A DNA stretch of 9,900 bases from an uncultured Clostridia bacterium (GTDB lineage Bacteria; Bacillota; Clostridia; Oscillospirales; Ruminococcaceae). Below, piece after piece: positions 7,246 to 9,900 of this stretch. Both the position numbers and the translations under genes were made by a program. Position 1 is the first letter of the stretch; each line of letters starts with the position of its first letter. The stretch is from assembly GCA_947588775.1 (NCBI GenBank), contig CANPZQ010000077.1, forward strand, positions 1 to 9,900, in the 5' to 3' direction. The notes under the pieces were generated by a model. It did no database searches and was not told the origin of the DNA. It worked only from the letters and a program-made list of their open reading frames with translations.

Positions 7246-7324
7246 GCGGCGGGAAAAGCGGGGAAATTGTGCGAAAGGGCGGGGGGCGGGCGGGTGGGAC
7301 CGACGCAGGAGCTTTTCCCGCCGC
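7246..7324. repeat. G-rich long-hairpin element, copy B
   Basis: A perfect 14-bp inverted repeat (7246-7259 with 7311-7324) surrounds a 51-nt loop (7260-7310), the same loop length as copy A. GCGAAA again occupies loop positions 12-17. The G-rich core (7281-7298: G6, G3, G3, G3 separated by C, C, T) begins at loop position 22 as in copy A. Compared ungapped from the loop outward, the stem differs from copy A at 8 of 14 positions but stays fully paired. The element lies in the divergent region between trpS and the arabinofuranosidase gene, about 240 nt upstream of the latter. Short open frames across it on the minus strand are Pro/Arg-rich artefacts of the C-rich strand. Confidence 0.75.
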
Positions 7325-7424
7325 GGGGACATGATTTCTCCCGTACCGGCAATTGCCGCACCCGCCGCAACCCAAAAACCAAAATTGCCCCCAAAGCTAT
7401 AAATCAAAATTCCGTTTTCCGCCC

Positions 7425-7466
7425 TCTGACATCTGTCATCTGATTTCTGACCTCTGACCTCTGCCC
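7425..7466. repeat. Six tandem 7-bp repeats (TCTGAYY)
   Basis: Six contiguous heptamers, TCTGACA, TCTGTCA, TCTGATT, TCTGACC, TCTGACC and TCTGCCC, run without a gap. They lie between copy B and the promoter of the arabinofuranosidase gene. A related CTGATTG-type heptad array occurs at 9031-9065 just after that gene. Function unknown; slippage-prone short tandem repeats are plausible. Confidence 0.8.
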
Positions 7467-7501
7467 GCCCTTGAATCCGTCAAAAAAATCCCCGAAACAT
7501 G

Positions 7502-7530
7502 TTGACAGTGGGCGTAAAAACGTGTATTAT
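7502..7530 (+). promoter_or_regulatory. Promoter of the GH51 arabinofuranosidase gene
   Basis: TTGACA (7502-7507) and TATTAT (7525-7530) are spaced by 17 bp. Transcription should begin near 7537, with AGGAGG at 7549-7554 seven nt before ATG 7562. I see no clear operator palindrome over the boxes, so induction by arabinose-containing sugars cannot be judged from the sequence. Confidence 0.8.
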
Positions 7531-7561
7531 ATAGTTAATCTTATATGCAGGAGGTTATGTT

Positions 7562-9034
7562 ATGACAGCTTTGAAAATGACAGTCGACAAAAACAACAGA
7601 ATATCCAAAATCAATAAGGAAATCTACGGCCACTTCGCCGAACACCTCGGAAGGTGCATCTACGGCGGAATCTACGTCGGCGAGGACTCCCCTATCCCCA
7701 ATACCAAGGGTATCCGCAACGACGTCGTCGAGGCCCTTAAGGCCATCAAGCTCCCCGTCCTTCGCTGGCCGGGCGGCTGCTTCGCCGATACATACCACTG
7801 GCGCGACGGAATCGGCCCCAAGGAGAACCGCAAGAAAATCGTAAACATTCACTGGGGAGGCGTTACCGAGGACAACTCCTTCGGAACCCATGAATTCCTC
7901 GACTTCTGCGAGATGGTCGGCTGCGAGGCCTACGTCGCGGTCAACGTCGGCTCGGGAACCGTTCAGGAAGCCGCCGAATGGATGGAATACATGACCTCCG
8001 CAAACGAATCCCCGATGACGGAGCTTCGCAGGAAAAACGGCCGCGAAAAGCCGTGGAAGGTTAAATATGTCGGAATCGGCAACGAAAACTGGGGCTGCGG
8101 CGGCGAAATGAACGCGGACTACTATTCAAGCCTCTACAAGCAGTTCCACTGCTTCACGCGCGGCGCGGAGCAGCAGATTGCCTGCGGGCCGAACGGCAAC
8201 GACGTAAACTGGACCGAAAAGATGATGAAAAACGTCGGCCCGTGGCAGATGCAGGGGCTGTCGCTCCACAATTACACCGTTCCGACAAACCACTGGCAGC
8301 ATAAGGGCGATTCCGTTAAGTTCGACGAGGCGGAATACTACAACACCCTACAGCACACCTGGTTCATGGAGCGCATTTTAAAGGATCAGGAAGGCATAAT
8401 GCAGCGTTACGACAACGAAAAGCGTATCGGCCTTATCGTCGACGAGTGGGGAATCTGGACCGACGTGCTCGAAGGCACAAACCCCGGCTTCCTCTATCAG
8501 CAGAACTCCATGCGCGACGCGATTCTCGCCTCCATCAACCTCAATATCTTCAACGAGCACTCCGCGCGCGTAAAGATGGCGAACATCGCGCAGATGGTGA
8601 ACGTCTTACAGGCGGTAATTCTCACCGAGGGCGAGAAGATGATTAAAACCCCGACCTACCATGTCTTTGACATGTATAAGGAGCACATGGAGGCTGATTT
8701 GGTATACTCCAACTGCGACAACAGGGAGCTCGAGGCCAAGGACGGCAAGTTCCCGGCGGTTTCTCAGTCGGTTTCCGTCGACGCGGAGGGAAAAATGCAT
8801 ATCACCGTTTCAAACGCCTCCCTCGAAGAGGACTTTGAGATTGAATGCCTGATGCCCCGCGCGGAATACAAGAACGCCTCCGCGAAAATCCTCACCGCGA
8901 AGTACGACGCTATAAACACCTTCGACAACCCCGACGCGGTCGCCCCGAAGGCCTACGACGGCGTTGCCCTCGACGGCGAAAAGCTTACGATTAAGCTTCC
9001 CGCCTGCTCCGTCGTCGCAATCGAACTTTGCTGA
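7562..9034 (+). CDS. abfA: Alpha-L-arabinofuranosidase, GH51
   Basis: A 490-residue enzyme of glycoside hydrolase family 51, which releases terminal alpha-L-arabinofuranose from arabinan, arabinoxylan and their oligosaccharides with retention of configuration. There is no signal peptide, so it should act in the cytoplasm on imported oligosaccharides. Motifs are IYGHFAEHLGRCIYGGIY (21-38), LRWPGGCFADTYHWRDGIGP (67-86), the acid/base Glu175 in GIGNENWGCGG (171-181), HNYTVP (236-241) and the nucleophile Glu295 in VDEWGIW (293-299). A C-terminal beta-sandwich follows from about residue 385 (DGKFPAVSQSVSV onwards). Length is normal for the family. A strong promoter and AGGAGG precede it. No transporter or other arabinose gene is in the window. 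Some GH51 enzymes have other activities, such as endoglucanase, but this sequence is of the arabinofuranosidase type. Confidence 0.95.
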   Translation: MTALKMTVDKNNRISKINKEIYGHFAEHLGRCIYGGIYVGEDSPIPNTKGIRNDVVEALKAIKLPVLRWPGGCFADTYHWRDGIGPKENRKKIVNIHWGGVTEDNSFGTHEFLDFCEMVGCEAYVAVNVGSGTVQEAAEWMEYMTSANESPMTELRRKNGREKPWKVKYVGIGNENWGCGGEMNADYYSSLYKQFHCFTRGAEQQIACGPNGNDVNWTEKMMKNVGPWQMQGLSLHNYTVPTNHWQHKGDSVKFDEAEYYNTLQHTWFMERILKDQEGIMQRYDNEKRIGLIVDEWGIWTDVLEGTNPGFLYQQNSMRDAILASINLNIFNEHSARVKMANIAQMVNVLQAVILTEGEKMIKTPTYHVFDMYKEHMEADLVYSNCDNRELEAKDGKFPAVSQSVSVDAEGKMHITVSNASLEEDFEIECLMPRAEYKNASAKILTAKYDAINTFDNPDAVAPKAYDGVALDGEKLTIKLPACSVVAIELC

Positions 9035-9065
9035 TTAAAGATTGCTGATTGAAGATTGATGATTC
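9031..9065. repeat. Five tandem heptads spanning stop/start junction
   Basis: The units CTGATTA, AAGATTG, CTGATTG, AAGATTG and ATGATTC are contiguous, with GATT invariant at positions 3-6. They can equally be seen as a 14-bp unit repeated twice with one mismatch. The first unit contains the TGA stop of the arabinofuranosidase gene, and the fifth contains the ATG used here for the small Cys-rich gene. The array therefore occupies the whole 24-nt intergenic gap and leaves no normal Shine-Dalgarno sequence. Confidence 0.8.
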
Positions 9066-9328
9066 AGGGAAAGCCGGTCTGCAAGCGGTGCCTGCTACTC
9101 GAAATCGACCCGGAAGGGCTTTACAAAAAGGTTTCGGATTTGATTGAGGTAATGCCGGAGGACGTTAAGGCGAGCCCTGCCGAATATTCCCGAAGGCTTG
9201 AAATATGCCGAAAATGCGAATGCCTCGAAAACGGCATATGCCGCGAATGCGGGTGCTTTGTGGAGCTTCGGGCGGCGGCGAAAAAGAATTACTGCCCCTC
9301 GGCGAGGCACTTCTGGACGGCGGAATAA
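9059..9328 (+). CDS. Small cysteine-rich DUF6171-type protein
   Basis: An 89-residue protein from ATG 9059; a TTG three bases earlier is also possible. Nine Cys residues form zinc-ribbon-like groups: CKRC (8-11), CRKCEC (50-55), CRECGC (61-66) and Cys79 in NYCPS. The pattern C-x2-C, a helical middle (DPEGLYKKVSDLIEVMPEDV), then Y-x2-RL and GICRECGCFVELRAAAKK matches what I recall of the DUF6171 family of Clostridia, whose function is unknown. Metal binding is inferred from Cys spacing. No strong ribosome binding site is visible (only GAAG within the heptad repeat), so its translation may depend on coupling to the arabinofuranosidase gene, whose stop is 24 nt upstream. It has no evident link to arabinose metabolism. 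Confidence 0.75.
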   Translation: MIQGKPVCKRCLLLEIDPEGLYKKVSDLIEVMPEDVKASPAEYSRRLEICRKCECLENGICRECGCFVELRAAAKKNYCPSARHFWTAE

Positions 9329-9357
9329 GACGCCGCAAAAAACACAAATACAAAAAT

Positions 9358-9396
9358 CGCGCTGCGCTGCCGAAACCGGCAAACGCGGCGCGTTTT
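9358..9396. terminator. Strong hairpin terminator between convergent genes
   Basis: CGCGCTGCG (9358-9366) pairs with CGCGGCGCG (9384-9392) with one G-T wobble, capped by an inner TGCCG/CGGCA stem (9368-9372, 9377-9381). TTTT follows on the plus strand. An A-run (9352-9356) and further A-rich sequence precede it, which reads as a T-tail on the minus strand. It can end both the arabinofuranosidase/DUF6171 transcript and the PspC transcript. Confidence 0.8.
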
Positions 9397-9433
9397 GCTG
9401 TTTAATTCAATATGCCTCAAGGGCTTCCGACGA

Positions 9434-9838
9434 CTAATATTCGCTCTCCGGCACCACTATCGCGCAGACGAGGTAGGCGAGGATTCCGGTGCCGAAGAAA
9501 AGCGCGGCGACCGCCCATATCACCCTTATTATCATCGGGTCGATTCCGAGATATTCCGCTATTCCGCCGCATACTCCGCATATTTTTCGGTCGTCGCGGG
9601 ATTTATAGAGCTTTTTCGCGAAGCTGTCGGTTTCAACCACCGAAAATCCGTCCGGAACCTCGGACATCGCGAGCGCGAAAACAAGGTAAATCAAAACCCC
9701 GGCCCCGGCGCAGCAGGCTACTATCGCCCAGATTATCCGAACGACCGTAGGGTCGATTCCAAAATACTCCCCCACCCCGCCGCATACGCCGCAGAGCTTG
9801 CGGTTATAGCGCGATTTATAAAGCTTTTTGCCGTTCAT
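9434..9838 (-). CDS. Protein with two tandem PspC domains
   Basis: A 134-residue membrane protein built from two copies of the PspC domain, at residues 4-60 and 75-131. The copies are offset by 71 residues and identical at about 34 of 57 positions. Each has KKLYKSR, then CGVCGG, EY-x-GIDP, an R-x-IWA segment and a hydrophobic stretch ending YLV. PspC domains are known from the phage-shock envelope-stress response, but short PspC proteins are also common on their own in Firmicutes, and no pspA or pspB is visible. Two membrane segments are expected per copy. AAGGAG precedes the ATG by 7 nt and a good promoter lies just upstream, so the gene is probably transcribed alone. The internal duplication is the notable point. 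Confidence 0.92.
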   Translation of the reverse strand: MNGKKLYKSRYNRKLCGVCGGVGEYFGIDPTVVRIIWAIVACCAGAGVLIYLVFALAMSEVPDGFSVVETDSFAKKLYKSRDDRKICGVCGGIAEYLGIDPMIIRVIWAVAALFFGTGILAYLVCAIVVPESEY

Positions 9839-9862
9839 AAAATCACTCCTTCCGATAAGGGT

Positions 9863-9891
9863 ATTATAGCACGGTTTGGGGGAAAATGCAA
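9863..9891 (-). promoter_or_regulatory. Sigma-A promoter of the tandem-PspC gene
   Basis: On the minus strand TTGCAT (9891-9886) and TATAAT (9868-9863) are 17 bp apart, with TGC before the -10 box. The spacer starts TTTCCCC immediately after the -35 box, exactly as in the trpS promoter. Transcription start is expected near 9856, giving a leader of about 18 nt. Confidence 0.85.
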
Positions 9892-9900
9892 GGGTATAGG

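Noticed and set aside
7290..7303. GGGTGGGACCG resembles the T-box riboswitch core (GGGTGGNACCGCG).
   Set aside because: It is part of the G-rich element, copy A has TGGGGCC at the same place, no stem I or specifier loop is evident, and the downstream gene is a glycosidase; trpS is on the other strand with a ~30-nt leader.
7101..7407. Three minus-strand open frames of 76-97 codons upstream of trpS.
   Set aside because: They run through the C-rich strand of the hairpin element, are Pro/Arg-rich, lack good ribosome binding sites and resemble no family.

Overview
The window looks like a chromosomal segment of an anaerobic, probably gut-associated Clostridia-type Firmicute, of the Oscillospiraceae/Ruminococcaceae kind. 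This is inferred from strong AGGAGG/AAAGGAG ribosome binding sites, a B. subtilis-like TrpS, a Cys-rich DUF6171-type protein, a GH51 arabinofuranosidase without a signal peptide, short PspC proteins, and GC-rich, GC-ending codons. Most of it is ordinary housekeeping and accessory sequence. No prophage, CRISPR array, rRNA, tRNA or insertion sequence was recognised.

Layout. Bases 1-385 are essentially non-coding: a short open frame cut by the left edge, a leftward Rho-independent terminator with no recognisable gene to serve, and a large G-rich hairpin element (copy A). A rightward group follows: an orphan RnfA/NqrE-like membrane protein (386-964), a membrane-anchored putative glycoside hydrolase-like protein (1006-2208), and a Sir2-type deacylase whose start overlaps the previous stop by 4 nt (2205-2954). 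A hairpin terminator usable in both directions (2971-2996) separates these from a long leftward series. In transcription order the leftward series is trpS (from a consensus promoter at 6988-7016), a frameshifted P-loop kinase-like gene, a short leader ORF, an AraC-type regulator, a miniature alpha/alpha-toroid protein that looks internally deleted, and ychF.

Bases 6950-7561 form the second long non-coding stretch. It holds the trpS promoter, a small hairpin, a second G-rich hairpin element (copy B), six 7-bp tandem repeats and a sigma-A-type promoter. That promoter drives rightward expression of the GH51 arabinofuranosidase (7562-9034) and, after a second heptad array spanning the stop/start junction, the DUF6171-type protein (9059-9328). 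A strong hairpin terminator (9358-9396) separates them from a leftward gene with two tandem PspC domains (9434-9838) and its promoter.

The most unusual signal is the pair of hairpin elements at 200-282 and 7246-7324. Each has a perfect inverted repeat (16 and 14 bp), a loop of exactly 51 nt, a GCGAAA motif at the same loop position, and a four-run G-quadruplex-like core starting at the same loop offset. The two stems differ at about 8 of 14 positions yet stay perfectly paired in both copies. That covariation suggests a conserved structure (an RNA or a structured DNA repeat), not chance. Secondary points are the orphan RnfA-like protein lacking one cluster cysteine at the expected site, the mini-toroid gene, the duplicated RBS-MTAF start ahead of araC, and the two heptad arrays.
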